Positions 34,705-43,103 of a DNA stretch of 64,000 nucleotides are shown here, in pieces. The number at the start of each line of letters is the position of its first letter. The stretch's first letter is position 1. The stretch comes from CAZAQK01 sp964535825 (GTDB lineage: Bacteria > Pseudomonadota > Alphaproteobacteria > Rickettsiales > SXRF01), in assembly GCA_964535825.1 (NCBI GenBank), contig CAZHUC010000007.1, positions 40,055-104,054 on the forward strand, read 5' to 3'. A program made the position numbers and the translations under genes. The notes under the pieces are model-generated. The model was given only the letters and a program-made list of their open reading frames with translations, had not been told where the DNA came from and ran no database searches.

Positions 34705-34956
34705 ATGAATCCTGAATGGATAGGCCTGCTTGCTGCAATTTTAACCACTGCGGCTTATGTGCCCCAGACCATCAAGGTATTGAAGGAAAGGCACACTCAG
34801 AGCCTTTCGCTTGGGATGTATGCCATGATCACCACCGGAATTGGTCTGTGGTTCATCTATGGGGTTATGCTTGAAAGCCCGTCGCTCATGCTGGCGAATG
34901 GCATTACTTTCTTAATGGCCTTCACCATCCTCATTATGAAGATTCGCTGCGGCTGA
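34705..34956 (+). CDS. SemiSWEET sugar transporter (PQ-loop)
   Basis: This 83-aa protein has one three-helix MtN3/PQ-loop bundle (LLAAILTTAAYVPQTIKVLKE with the PQT motif, LGMYAMITTGIGLWFIYGV, LMLANGITFLMAFTILIM). SemiSWEETs dimerise to pass small sugars. Its last 45 bp overlap the 3' end of the convergent pssA gene. Confidence 0.85.
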   Translation: MNPEWIGLLAAILTTAAYVPQTIKVLKERHTQSLSLGMYAMITTGIGLWFIYGVMLESPSLMLANGITFLMAFTILIMKIRCG

Positions 34957-35715
34957 TTGTTCTTTATACCTGTTCCATAAGCGTGCGCTGAAAACGATCG
35001 AAGTGATATAAGCGATGCTCACGGTGGATATGGTTGTCCATGGTTCGATAATGAACAGGGTGATGAGCACCGAGGATACCAGCATGATAAAAGGTATCAT
35101 CTCGTGTTTGATACGCAGGTTCTTGCCCGAGAATGTAGGGATACGGCTGGCCATCAGCGTGCCGATAATGGCAACATAAGACGCAACAAAGATGCTGTTG
35201 GGAGTATAGCCTTCAGGTAACTGGAGCGTTATCACCACAGGTAGCAGGCACAATATGCCGCCAGCCGGTGAGGGCACACCGATGAAGAATTTATTTTCCC
35301 ACGGTTCTTTGTCATCATCGAATAGCGCAGTGTTGAAGCGTGCCAGGCGCAGTGCCGTGCAAATAGCAAAATACAAGGTAATTGCCCAACCGATACCGCG
35401 TATGTCATGTAACCCCCACAGATACATGATGAGTGCGGGGGCAACACCAAAGCACACAAAATCCGAAAGTGAATCAAGTTGAGCGCCGAACACGCTGGTT
35501 GCGCCTAGCATACGTGCGATACGACCATCCATGCCGTCAATAAGAGCGGCGGCGATAATGAACGCCACGGCCATCTCCCAGCGGCCCATGATCGCAAAGC
35601 GAATCGCAGACAGGCCGCAACATAATCCAGCCAATGTCACCATATTCGGGAAAAGGCGGGAAAGTGGCTGTTCTTTAAGCCGGCGGCGTGGTTTGTCTGA
35701 GTAGCGTCGTTTCAT
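34912..35715 (-). CDS. pssA: Phosphatidylserine synthase (CDP-alcohol phosphatidyltransferase)
   Basis: It makes phosphatidylserine from CDP-diacylglycerol and serine. The catalytic motif DG-x2-AR-x8-G-x3-D-x3-D is exact: DGRIARMLGATSVFGAQLD then SLSD (near 63-87). Seven or eight membrane helices surround it. The short basic N-terminus (MKRRYSDKPRRRLKEQ) is cytoplasmic. It is 4 bp downstream of psd; the pair makes phosphatidylethanolamine. The 267 aa length fits the family. Confidence 0.93.
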   Translation of the reverse strand: MKRRYSDKPRRRLKEQPLSRLFPNMVTLAGLCCGLSAIRFAIMGRWEMAVAFIIAAALIDGMDGRIARMLGATSVFGAQLDSLSDFVCFGVAPALIMYLWGLHDIRGIGWAITLYFAICTALRLARFNTALFDDDKEPWENKFFIGVPSPAGGILCLLPVVITLQLPEGYTPNSIFVASYVAIIGTLMASRIPTFSGKNLRIKHEMIPFIMLVSSVLITLFIIEPWTTISTVSIAYITSIVFSARLWNRYKEQSAAANLHNEDGEGH

Positions 35716-35719
35716 GCTA

Positions 35720-36436
35720 TTAGTGCTTTGTTCCTACGCGTTCAGATTCTGAGCTTTTCAGATCAGCGATAATAGTCTCACCACCTATTGCAATCTGACC
35801 TTCAATAACCAGCGGTATCACATCGGGTGGCAGATACACATCGGTACGGCTGCCGAAGCGGATGATACCGAATTTCTCACCGGTCTTAACAGACTGACCT
35901 TCTTTCAGGTCACACAGGATACGGCGTGCAACCAGCCCTGCGATCTGCACCACGCCAACCGTCATGTCATCGGGTGTGGTGATCTTGATGCTCTGGCGCT
36001 CGTTCTCTTCGCTGGCTTTATCAAGTGAGGCATTCAGGAATTTGCCATGCTGGTAATGGAGTTTGCTGATGCTGCCTTCGATAGGAATACGATTCACATG
36101 TACATTGAATACGTTCAGGAAAATGCTGACACGCACGCGTTCTGCCGTGCCAAGGTCAAGCTCTGCCGGTGGCACACATTTGCAGATCTTCTGCACCACG
36201 CCATCGGCCGGGCTGACAATAAGACCTTCGCGGATAGGGGTGATACGATCCGGGTCGCGGAAGAAATACACGCACCATGCGGTGAGTATCATGCCGATAC
36301 AACCAAACCCGCTCCATATCATGCTCAGGCCAAGTGATACGATGGCAAAAATGGCAATGAACATCCATCCTGCCGGATGAATGGGAACGAACACGCTTTT
36401 TATGGTTTGCAGCAGGTGGTTATCTTCTGGTTTCAT
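35720..36436 (-). CDS. psd: Phosphatidylserine decarboxylase proenzyme (short type)
   Basis: It converts phosphatidylserine to phosphatidylethanolamine. The proenzyme is cut between Gly and Ser to make the pyruvoyl group; the site here is IIRFGSRTDVYLP (near residue 192), the short alpha/archaeal variant of the LGST motif. Two N-terminal hydrophobic helices (residues ~20-58) anchor it. Other conserved parts are SPADGVV and NVFNVHVNRIP. Length 238 aa is normal for this subclass. It is upstream of pssA in a two-gene operon. Confidence 0.93.
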   Translation of the reverse strand: MKPEDNHLLQTIKSVFVPIHPAGWMFIAIFAIVSLGLSMIWSGFGCIGMILTAWCVYFFRDPDRITPIREGLIVSPADGVVQKICKCVPPAELDLGTAERVRVSIFLNVFNVHVNRIPIEGSISKLHYQHGKFLNASLDKASEENERQSIKITTPDDMTVGVVQIAGLVARRILCDLKEGQSVKTGEKFGIIRFGSRTDVYLPPDVIPLVIEGQIAIGGETIIADLKSSESERVGTKH

Positions 36437-36514
36437 GGAATATCCGTACGTTGTGAGAGAAGCCTTATAACAGACTAAGGCGTACTTGTCATTCTCATGA
36501 TTTATACAGAATTT

Positions 36515-37045
36515 TCAGAGACTTTCGATGATAGCATCGGTCATGCGTGCAAGGCGCTTGCGCTCTTTTTCTACGAGCTTTGTATCCAGCACTTTGTTTA
36601 GCGCGTTCTCTATCCTTGCTGCGGTTTCCATTTGCCCGATGTGAATGAGCATGGCAATGGCCACGCGCAGTACTGGCTCTGGTGACAATGTGGCCGGTTT
36701 TTTATCCCAGCATTCGGACGTGTAGGTGGGTTCAAACAGGGCGAAGTTATCGTTTATGTTGGTATCATCCAAACCAAAATATTCACGAATGACCTCGCCG
36801 GTCTCACGGCAGCCTTCAGGCACTATTACAGGGGCTTTGAGTAATACGCGGTTTTTTTCCAGCACTTTCCATGCGGAGGGCAAAATACCGGTTTTGCTGC
36901 CCATTGAGTATATGCGACTGCCTATCTCGATGGTTTCGATGGTGAGGTTTGCGCCGGCTTCACGCAGCACGGCGAGTGCTGCTTCCATAACATGCGGGCC
37001 GAACCCATCGCCATAAGCGATGGTAATTGCTTGGGGAACACTCAT
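36515..37045 (-). CDS. Miniature isocitrate/isopropylmalate-dehydrogenase-like protein
   Basis: Residues 1-75 match the start of bacterial/mitochondrial-type IDHs (ITIAYGDGFGPHVMEAALAVLREA, IETIEIGSRIYSMG, LLKAPVIVPEG). Residues ~105-155 match the distal dimer/cofactor region (FALFEPTYTSECW, AIAMLIHIGQMETAARIENALNKVL). The whole centre of a ~340-480-aa enzyme is absent, with only ~25 residues of linker, and the catalytic Tyr, Lys and metal Asp residues are gone. The frame is intact and 176 aa long. It may be a repurposed binding protein or a decaying remnant. Start ATG 37045. Confidence 0.65.
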   Translation of the reverse strand: MSVPQAITIAYGDGFGPHVMEAALAVLREAGANLTIETIEIGSRIYSMGSKTGILPSAWKVLEKNRVLLKAPVIVPEGCRETGEVIREYFGLDDTNINDNFALFEPTYTSECWDKKPATLSPEPVLRVAIAMLIHIGQMETAARIENALNKVLDTKLVEKERKRLARMTDAIIESL

Positions 37046-37088
37046 ATTATCCCTCTAACATGCAGAATGCATGAAGGGGAGAAAATTA

Positions 37089-37307
37089 TTATCTCTGAGG
37101 GTCTTTTGCTTTCAAAGATTCCAATGCCCTGCGCTTAAGTTCTTGATCAGCTTTTTTATCAGCGTCCACAAGACCTTCTAATGCCAGTTGGCGTACACGA
37201 AGTTGAAGTTTGGTATCCGCATCCATCTCGTGGCCATGGGCTTCTAATGTCATTTCTAGTGCGCGGGCTTCATTTTTTGCATCTTTGGGGGTTTTTTGTT
37301 CAACCAT
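37089..37307 (-). CDS. Small charged helical protein (72 aa), unknown
   Basis: I do not recognise this protein. It has no membrane segment and is rich in Lys, Glu, Ala and Leu, predicted to be almost all helix (EARALEMTLEAHGHEMDADT, KKADQELKRRALESLKAKD). A ribosome site AAAGGAG lies ahead of the ATG. It follows the 3' end of alaS by 82 bp on the alaS strand. Confidence 0.55.
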   Translation of the reverse strand: MVEQKTPKDAKNEARALEMTLEAHGHEMDADTKLQLRVRQLALEGLVDADKKADQELKRRALESLKAKDPQR

Positions 37308-37389
37308 ACGATTCTCCTTTTATGCCTTATTCCCTAATTAAAGCATATTTTGTGGCTTTTGGCACATTACGATTTGAAGAATGTTCTGT

Positions 37390-40164
37390 TTAACCAACTT
37401 TTTCAGCAGGTTGACCAGAAAGACTTGCCTTGAGTGAAGCCAGTGCCTCTCCCAGTTTGCTGGCATCCGGCCCGCCGCCTTGCGCGAAGGTGGGTTTACC
37501 ACCACCGCCTTTGCCACCCACGATGGCTACGGCTGCCTGAAGTAATGTAACGGCGTTATACATATCGGTCAGGAATGTATCCATGCCAATGATGATTGAA
37601 GCTTTGCCATCATTATTAGACGCCACGAACACGATGCCCGGCTCGATCTGCTTCAGGTAGCCTTCCGCAATGCTGCGCATATCCTTGGCATCCAGCCCGT
37701 CAAATATCTTGCCGATGAACTGGATATTGCCAATTTTTTCAGGCTTTACTTCACCAGCATTTGACAGTGCAGCTTGTTTTTTTACGTCGGCGAGTTCTTT
37801 GGTAAGTTTTTTATTATGCTCGCGCAGGGCGTCTTCATTTTTCTGCAAAGTAGCGATAGCACTATCATACCGTGCGAAGAGGTCTTTCGCGCTGATACCT
37901 GCTAGGTCGATATTGGCGGTTGAAAGATCAGCCGCAGCTTGTTTTTTGCCGAGGGTTGCCAGTTCATTAATGAGTTTTAGATTGTCATCCGCTAGTTTAG
38001 ATACCTGTTCCAGTTGTGTGGAAAGTACACCGCTTAAATATTCGCGAACATTCTCACCGGTAACGGCCTCGATACGGCGGATACCGGATGCCACAGAACC
38101 TTCCGAGGAAATCTTGAACATGCCGATATCACCCGTGGCGCGCACATGCGTGCCGCCGCAAAGCTCTACGGAGTAGGTCTTGCCATTTTTTTCGCCCATG
38201 GAAAGAACGCGTACCTTATCGCCATATTTTTCACCGAAGAGTGCCATAGCACCTTCCTTGATGGCATCCTCGGGGGACATCACCTTGCAGCCCACGGGCG
38301 TGTTGCGCCATACCACTTCATTCACCTCGGCTTCTATCTTCTGAATTTCTTCAGGCGTTACACCTTTCGGGTGGCTGAAGTCAAAACGCAGACGGTCAGG
38401 GTCAACTAATGAACCTTTTTGTGTCACATGCTCGCCCAGCGCATCGCGCAGTGCTTTATGGAGCAGGTGGGTAGCCGAGTGGTTGGAGCGTGTGGTGTTA
38501 CGCTTTGCCACATCGATCATAGCATGCACAGTATCACCAACTTTTAGTGATGCAGAAAGCTTTGCCTGATGAACGATGAGATCTTCCACTGGTTTTTGTG
38601 TATCCAGAATTTTTGCAACGGCTTTAAATTCGCCGGTATCACCCACCTGACCGCCGGATTCACCGTAGAACGGTGTTTTGTCGAGTACGATATAAACTTT
38701 GTCACCTGCATTGGCGGCAGCTACTTCAGCGCCATCTTTCACGATGGATTGCACTTTGCTTTTTGCTTCGTCGGCATCATAACCCACAAATTCCGTCGCG
38801 CCGGTTTTTTCTTTTACGGCAAACCAGACACGGCTGGTGGCCACATCGCCTGAGCCTTTATGCGCGGCGCGTGCCATTTCGCGCTGCTGATCCATGCATT
38901 TTTCAAAGCCGATGATATCCACTTCAATATTCTGGGCGCGCAGCATATCCTGCGTCAAGTCGAGCGGGAAACCATAGGTGTCATATAATTTAAAGGCTGC
39001 TTCACCAGAAAAGCGTTTGCCACTGCTTACTTTGGCAGTTTCTTCCTCTAGTAATTTTATGCCACGATCGAGCGTACGTTTGAATTGTTCTTCTTCTGTG
39101 CGCAGGCTTTCTTCAATGGTTGCCTTGGCGCGGCCAAGCTCAGGGTACGCGCCACCCATCTGGGTGATTAGGGAAGGGACTAAGCGATGCATGAGTGGTT
39201 CATGGCATCCTAGCTGATGCGCATAGCGCATAGCGCGGCGCATGATGCGGCGCAATACATAACCACGCCCTTCGTTCGATGGCATCACACCATCCGCGAT
39301 CAGGAAACAGCTTGAACGCAGATGATCGGCGATGACCTTATACGCAGCTGCTTCTTTCGCTGGCTGGCCGCCGATCTTTCCTGCCTCTGATTTAATATCA
39401 GCAATAATGGCTTTGAACAGGTCTATGTCATAATTATCATGCACGCCCTGCATCACAGCGGCAATGCGTTCCAGCCCCATGCCAGTATCCACGCACGGTT
39501 TTGGCAGATTCACGCGGGTACTTTCATCTACCTGTTCATATTGCATGAACACGAGATTCCAGATTTCCACAAAGCGGTCACCGTCCGCATCAGCACTGCC
39601 CGGAGGGCCGCCTTTGATATGTTCGCCGTGATCATAAAAAATCTCGGAGCACGGGCCGCACGGGCCGGTATCGCCCATCGACCAGAAGTTATCATTGGTA
39701 TCGATGCGGATGATTTTATGGTCGGCAAAGCCGGTGATTTTTTTCCAGTGATTCCACGCCACGTCATCATCATGATACACGGTGACGCAGAGCTTGTCCT
39801 TATTCAGGCCGTAATCCTTCGTGAGCAGTTCCCACGCATAGTTGATGGCCTCTTCCTTGAAATAATCGCCGAAAGAAAAATTGCCGAGCATTTCAAAGAA
39901 GGTATGGTGGCGGGCGGTATAACCCACGTTATCCAAATCATTATGCTTGCCGCCGGCGCGCACGCATTTCTGGCTGGTGGCGGCGCGGCTGAAGGGCAGT
40001 TTCTCAGCACCCGTGAACACGTTCTTGAACTGGTTCATGCCTGCGTTTGCAAACATGAGGGTGGGGTCATTCTGTGGCACTAAAGAGCTGGATGGGCGCA
40101 CTTCATGCCCATTGCGGGCAAAATAATCGAGGAAGGCCTTGCGTATATCGTTCGTGTTTTTCAT
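37390..40164 (-). CDS. alaS: Alanine--tRNA ligase
   Basis: It charges tRNA-Ala and edits Ser/Gly errors. The class II catalytic domain starts NDIRKAFLDYFARNGHEVRPSSSLVPQNDPTLMFANAGM. The editing domain has HSATHLLHKALRD (zinc ligands) and VELCGGTHVRATGDIG. The C-terminal DHHA1-like domain ends in VGGKGGGGKPTFAQGGG. Length 924 aa is somewhat over the usual ~880, within the family's range. It is preceded on its strand by a 48-bp gap from a 266-aa unknown. Confidence 0.97.
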   Translation of the reverse strand: MKNTNDIRKAFLDYFARNGHEVRPSSSLVPQNDPTLMFANAGMNQFKNVFTGAEKLPFSRAATSQKCVRAGGKHNDLDNVGYTARHHTFFEMLGNFSFGDYFKEEAINYAWELLTKDYGLNKDKLCVTVYHDDDVAWNHWKKITGFADHKIIRIDTNDNFWSMGDTGPCGPCSEIFYDHGEHIKGGPPGSADADGDRFVEIWNLVFMQYEQVDESTRVNLPKPCVDTGMGLERIAAVMQGVHDNYDIDLFKAIIADIKSEAGKIGGQPAKEAAAYKVIADHLRSSCFLIADGVMPSNEGRGYVLRRIMRRAMRYAHQLGCHEPLMHRLVPSLITQMGGAYPELGRAKATIEESLRTEEEQFKRTLDRGIKLLEEETAKVSSGKRFSGEAAFKLYDTYGFPLDLTQDMLRAQNIEVDIIGFEKCMDQQREMARAAHKGSGDVATSRVWFAVKEKTGATEFVGYDADEAKSKVQSIVKDGAEVAAANAGDKVYIVLDKTPFYGESGGQVGDTGEFKAVAKILDTQKPVEDLIVHQAKLSASLKVGDTVHAMIDVAKRNTTRSNHSATHLLHKALRDALGEHVTQKGSLVDPDRLRFDFSHPKGVTPEEIQKIEAEVNEVVWRNTPVGCKVMSPEDAIKEGAMALFGEKYGDKVRVLSMGEKNGKTYSVELCGGTHVRATGDIGMFKISSEGSVASGIRRIEAVTGENVREYLSGVLSTQLEQVSKLADDNLKLINELATLGKKQAAADLSTANIDLAGISAKDLFARYDSAIATLQKNEDALREHNKKLTKELADVKKQAALSNAGEVKPEKIGNIQFIGKIFDGLDAKDMRSIAEGYLKQIEPGIVFVASNNDGKASIIIGMDTFLTDMYNAVTLLQAAVAIVGGKGGGGKPTFAQGGGPDASKLGEALASLKASLSGQPAEKVG

Positions 40165-40212
40165 AGGGAGCTGAGAATATCCAAAGACCCGAGCACTTGC
40201 AAGGCCAAGGAT

Positions 40213-41013
40213 TTAAGGCAGTGACGGGCTGTCATTGGCCTTATCCGGGCCGGTTTTGCTGGCTATGGCTATGGCCTGATCCAGAATCATGTTGGTAAGC
40301 CGGGCTGCATTATTAAATTTGGTGGCAATATCCTTGTAGCTACGCATGGCGGCGGAATAGCCGGACATTCGTCCTTCCGAGTCCATGCCCCTGGGTAATT
40401 GGTCCCTTAGTTTATCAAGTGAGATATCGTGCTCCACGAAGTAGGCATGGTGCTTATAATAAACTGCATTAAGCTCTTCTTCCCTGGCGGCGCGGAGTTC
40501 GGCAAACATCATGTCTGACTTCTGTTTTTTTTCAGGGTCGCTCAGTTCGGCCTGCAGGTTAGCCAATACATTGGAGCAACGTGCCCGCTGGGAATCAAAA
40601 TAGGAGGCAACAATGGCAAAATCCTGTGCCAGTGCGCGGACACCGGCAGCTTCATCCTCCGGCACTCCCTCGTGCTTTTTTGCAGGCAATAAAAAATCCC
40701 GATAATGATCCAACCAGCGTGCAAGATCGACTAAAGGATCATCTGAATGAGCAGCCTCACTGCCCACATAATAGCTACTGAGTCGCGCTAACGCCTGTCT
40801 GGCTGGAAGTTTTGCATCATCCGTTGACTCCAGCAGACTTTCATCCGCAAGGAAACGTTCGCCATCCTCAATTAAATAGCTTAGCGGCAGTGCCTCAGAG
40901 TCCTTATATGCGCCTTCAAAAACGATTTTTCCCGTGTCCAATCTACAAGCAAAACTTGCGAGTTTGTCGAGGCTTTTGGGCAGGATAAATTTTTGTTCTT
41001 TGTAGCGCATCAT
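40213..41013 (-). CDS. Unknown helical protein (266 aa)
   Basis: I do not recognise a family. The protein is soluble and largely helical. An N-terminal part (KFILPKSLDKLASFACRLDT) is followed by a long alpha region with SYFDSQRARCSNVLANLQAEL and a coiled-coil-like stretch (PEKKQKSDMMFAELRAAREE), and a flexible Asp/Ser/Pro tail. Its start overlaps the stop of the YciI gene by 4 bp, so it is cotranslated with yciI downstream of recA. Confidence 0.6.
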   Translation of the reverse strand: MMRYKEQKFILPKSLDKLASFACRLDTGKIVFEGAYKDSEALPLSYLIEDGERFLADESLLESTDDAKLPARQALARLSSYYVGSEAAHSDDPLVDLARWLDHYRDFLLPAKKHEGVPEDEAAGVRALAQDFAIVASYFDSQRARCSNVLANLQAELSDPEKKQKSDMMFAELRAAREEELNAVYYKHHAYFVEHDISLDKLRDQLPRGMDSEGRMSGYSAAMRSYKDIATKFNNAARLTNMILDQAIAIASKTGPDKANDSPSLP

Positions 41014-41321
41014 GCCGCATCAGCCTTTGGGGCAAAGAACGGGGCAACACGATATTGCTGGATGGTAATGGTATTCCATACCTTGCCAGTGACATACGGG
41101 TCATTGGAAAGTGCATCGCTCATGGCATCACGGTCGGGGAAATCATATACCCCGCATGAGCCTATCATCTTGCCTTCGGCATCCAGAATTGCCCCGCCAT
41201 AAAGAAGCTCGCCGCGCTTCTGCTGCCCTTCGGCATACGCCAGATGCTTCTCCCGCGCGCTCAACCGGCGGGAGAGGGCATCAGCATCTGTGGCATCATA
41301 GGCGATGAGCAGGAATTGCAT
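41010..41321 (-). CDS. YciI-family protein
   Basis: A small ferredoxin-like alpha-beta barrel protein of the YciI/YCII superfamily. The 103 aa show the signature strands QFLLIAYDATD and the conserved RLSAREKHLAY with the His; a second motif is GAILDAEGKMIGSCGVYDFPDRDA. Its function is generally unknown; some relatives act on chlorinated aromatics, but nothing here supports that. It lies 14 bp downstream of recA on the same strand. Confidence 0.85.
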   Translation of the reverse strand: MQFLLIAYDATDADALSRRLSAREKHLAYAEGQQKRGELLYGGAILDAEGKMIGSCGVYDFPDRDAMSDALSNDPYVTGKVWNTITIQQYRVAPFFAPKADAA

Positions 41322-41335
41322 AGAGCAGGTTTATG

Positions 41336-42370
41336 TTATGCTGCGTCTTCCGTTTCCGGTTCTGCGACCTCACCTTTGAGAGCCTGGGTGATAACACCGG
41401 CACTTTCGCGGATCTTCTTTTCGATCGCATCAGCGGTTTTAGGGTTATTCTTCAGGTAATCGCGGGCATTTTCCTTGCCCTGCCCAATGCGCTCATTATT
41501 GTATGAGAACCACGAGCCGGATTTTTCCACGATGCCGGATTTCACGCCGAGGTCAATGAGCTCGCCCAGCTTGGAGATACCTTCACCATACATGATATCG
41601 AACTCCACCTGACGGAAAGGAGGGGCGACCTTATTCTTCACCACTTTCACGCGGGTGGCATTGCCTACCACTTCCTCTTTGTCTTTCAGCGCGCCGATGC
41701 GGCGGATGTCGAGGCGAACGGACGCGTAGAATTTCAGTGCATTGCCGCCGGTGGTGGTTTCCGGGTTACCGAACATCACACCGATCTTCATGCGGATCTG
41801 GTTGATGAAGATCACGGTGCAGTTGGTACGGCTGATAGAGCCGGTGAGTTTGCGCAGCGCCTGGCTCATCAGGCGGGCTTGCAGGCCCATGTGTGAATCA
41901 CCCATTTCACCTTCCAGTTCGGCTTTAGGTACGAGTGCAGCCACAGAGTCCACGATCACAACATCAACCGCGCCGGAACGCACGAGTGTATCGGTAATTT
42001 CGAGCGCCTGTTCACCGGTATCAGGCTGGGAGATAAGGAGTTCATCGGTATTAACGCCAAGCTTTTTGGCATATACGGGGTCTAGGGCATGCTCGGCATC
42101 CACGAATGCGCACACGCCACCTTTTTTCTGGGCTTCTGCCACGATATGCAGGGTGAGTGTGGTTTTACCAGAGCTTTCAGGCCCATAGATCTCAATGATA
42201 CGGCCGCGCGGAATACCTCCCACCCCAAGGGCAATGTCCAGACCTAGTGAGCCGGTGGATATAGCATCGATCTTCTCGGTCTGGCCTTCGCCGAGTTTCA
42301 TGATAGAGCCCTTGCCGAATGTTTTCTCGATCTGGCTCAGTGCGGTTTCAAGTGCTTTATTCTTATCCAT
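41336..42370 (-). CDS. recA: Recombinase A
   Basis: The strand-exchange protein and SOS coprotease. Walker A is GPESSGKTTLTLH (~64-76), Walker B VDVVIVDSVAALV, and the L2 region is GNALKFYASVRLD. The C-terminal acidic tail ends VAEPETEDAA. The length of 344 aa is normal. A good Shine-Dalgarno (AGGGGGAA) precedes ATG 42370. No canonical alphaproteobacterial GTTC-N7-GTTC LexA site is visible in the 73-bp upstream gap. YciI and the 266-aa unknown follow. Confidence 0.97.
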   Translation of the reverse strand: MDKNKALETALSQIEKTFGKGSIMKLGEGQTEKIDAISTGSLGLDIALGVGGIPRGRIIEIYGPESSGKTTLTLHIVAEAQKKGGVCAFVDAEHALDPVYAKKLGVNTDELLISQPDTGEQALEITDTLVRSGAVDVVIVDSVAALVPKAELEGEMGDSHMGLQARLMSQALRKLTGSISRTNCTVIFINQIRMKIGVMFGNPETTTGGNALKFYASVRLDIRRIGALKDKEEVVGNATRVKVVKNKVAPPFRQVEFDIMYGEGISKLGELIDLGVKSGIVEKSGSWFSYNNERIGQGKENARDYLKNNPKTADAIEKKIRESAGVITQALKGEVAEPETEDAA

Positions 42371-42443
42371 ATGTTCCCCCTGAACGATTTTTCGTTAATA
42401 ATAGTTACCGTCAATCTACACCGTTTATTATTGAGCGCAAATG

Positions 42444-43103
42444 CTATTTGTGAGTGTGTATGGTCGGTGCAAATAATGTTCTGGTGAGGATGTATAACAC
42501 CATGCCATTGCAGATATGCCAGAGGAAATGCGTGCCGTGTACGAAATCTTCACACACAGACATATCAATACTTCTAAATGTAATAGAGAGCGTAAATAAT
42601 AAGCATGCCATAAGGAATGCGTGTTTGGCAGGATGCCCGCGGTAAGCAAGGGCTGCGCCAATGACAAGCAATGCAAATAAACATCCAAAATAACTGGCCG
42701 AACCGTTGAAACTATATTCTCTTGGTAACTGTATCATAAGATAAGAAACACCAAGAAATGCAATAAGTGCGGCGAATGACTGCGCTTTGCTCAGGCCAAG
42801 TAATGAACGCAGCGATATGACAAGGAAACAGCACACAAAACAGATGATGGGTATGATATCGGCGAACATGGTGATGTATGTTCCGAAGGTGTGGAATGAA
42901 AAGCTGCCGACACCTACAAGTGCAATGAGGCATATAAGGATAAGGCAGGACCTTGAGTGATGATGTAACTGCTTATATTGCCTGTATAAAAGCCATGAAG
43001 CGATCAGGAATGCTGCATTAGTGATGGCATTGAGTGGCTCACTCCAAAACGTAGTGTCCAGCCGCTCGCAATAAAAATCCATGGGTGCAAAAAGGGAGTT
43101 CAT
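42444..43103 (-). CDS. Ceramidase-like membrane protein (CREST superfamily)
   Basis: A seven-helix membrane hydrolase-type protein of 219 aa. The superfamily's catalytic elements are visible: EPLNAITNAAFLIASWL, Ser and His in GVGSFSFHTFGT, Asp in MFADIIPI, and the His pair in FVHGTHFLWHICNGMVLY. Relatives (ceramidase/alkaline phytoceramidase domain) hydrolyse amide-linked lipids or bind zinc in receptors; the substrate here is unknown. Its ATG overlaps the cckA stop (ATGA), implying coupled translation with the kinase. Confidence 0.78.
   Translation of the reverse strand: MNSLFAPMDFYCERLDTTFWSEPLNAITNAAFLIASWLLYRQYKQLHHHSRSCLILICLIALVGVGSFSFHTFGTYITMFADIIPIICFVCCFLVISLRSLLGLSKAQSFAALIAFLGVSYLMIQLPREYSFNGSASYFGCLFALLVIGAALAYRGHPAKHAFLMACLLFTLSITFRSIDMSVCEDFVHGTHFLWHICNGMVLYILTRTLFAPTIHTHK

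Noticed and set aside
39439..40083. A 214-codon plus-strand open frame
   Set aside because: It is fully antisense to the catalytic domain of alaS, which is unmistakably coded on the other strand.
42371..42420. LexA/SOS box before recA
   Set aside because: There is GTTC-N5-GAAC and AACGA/TCGTT symmetry, but not the GTTC-N7-GTTC spacing expected in alphaproteobacteria, and part of it is the ribosome site.
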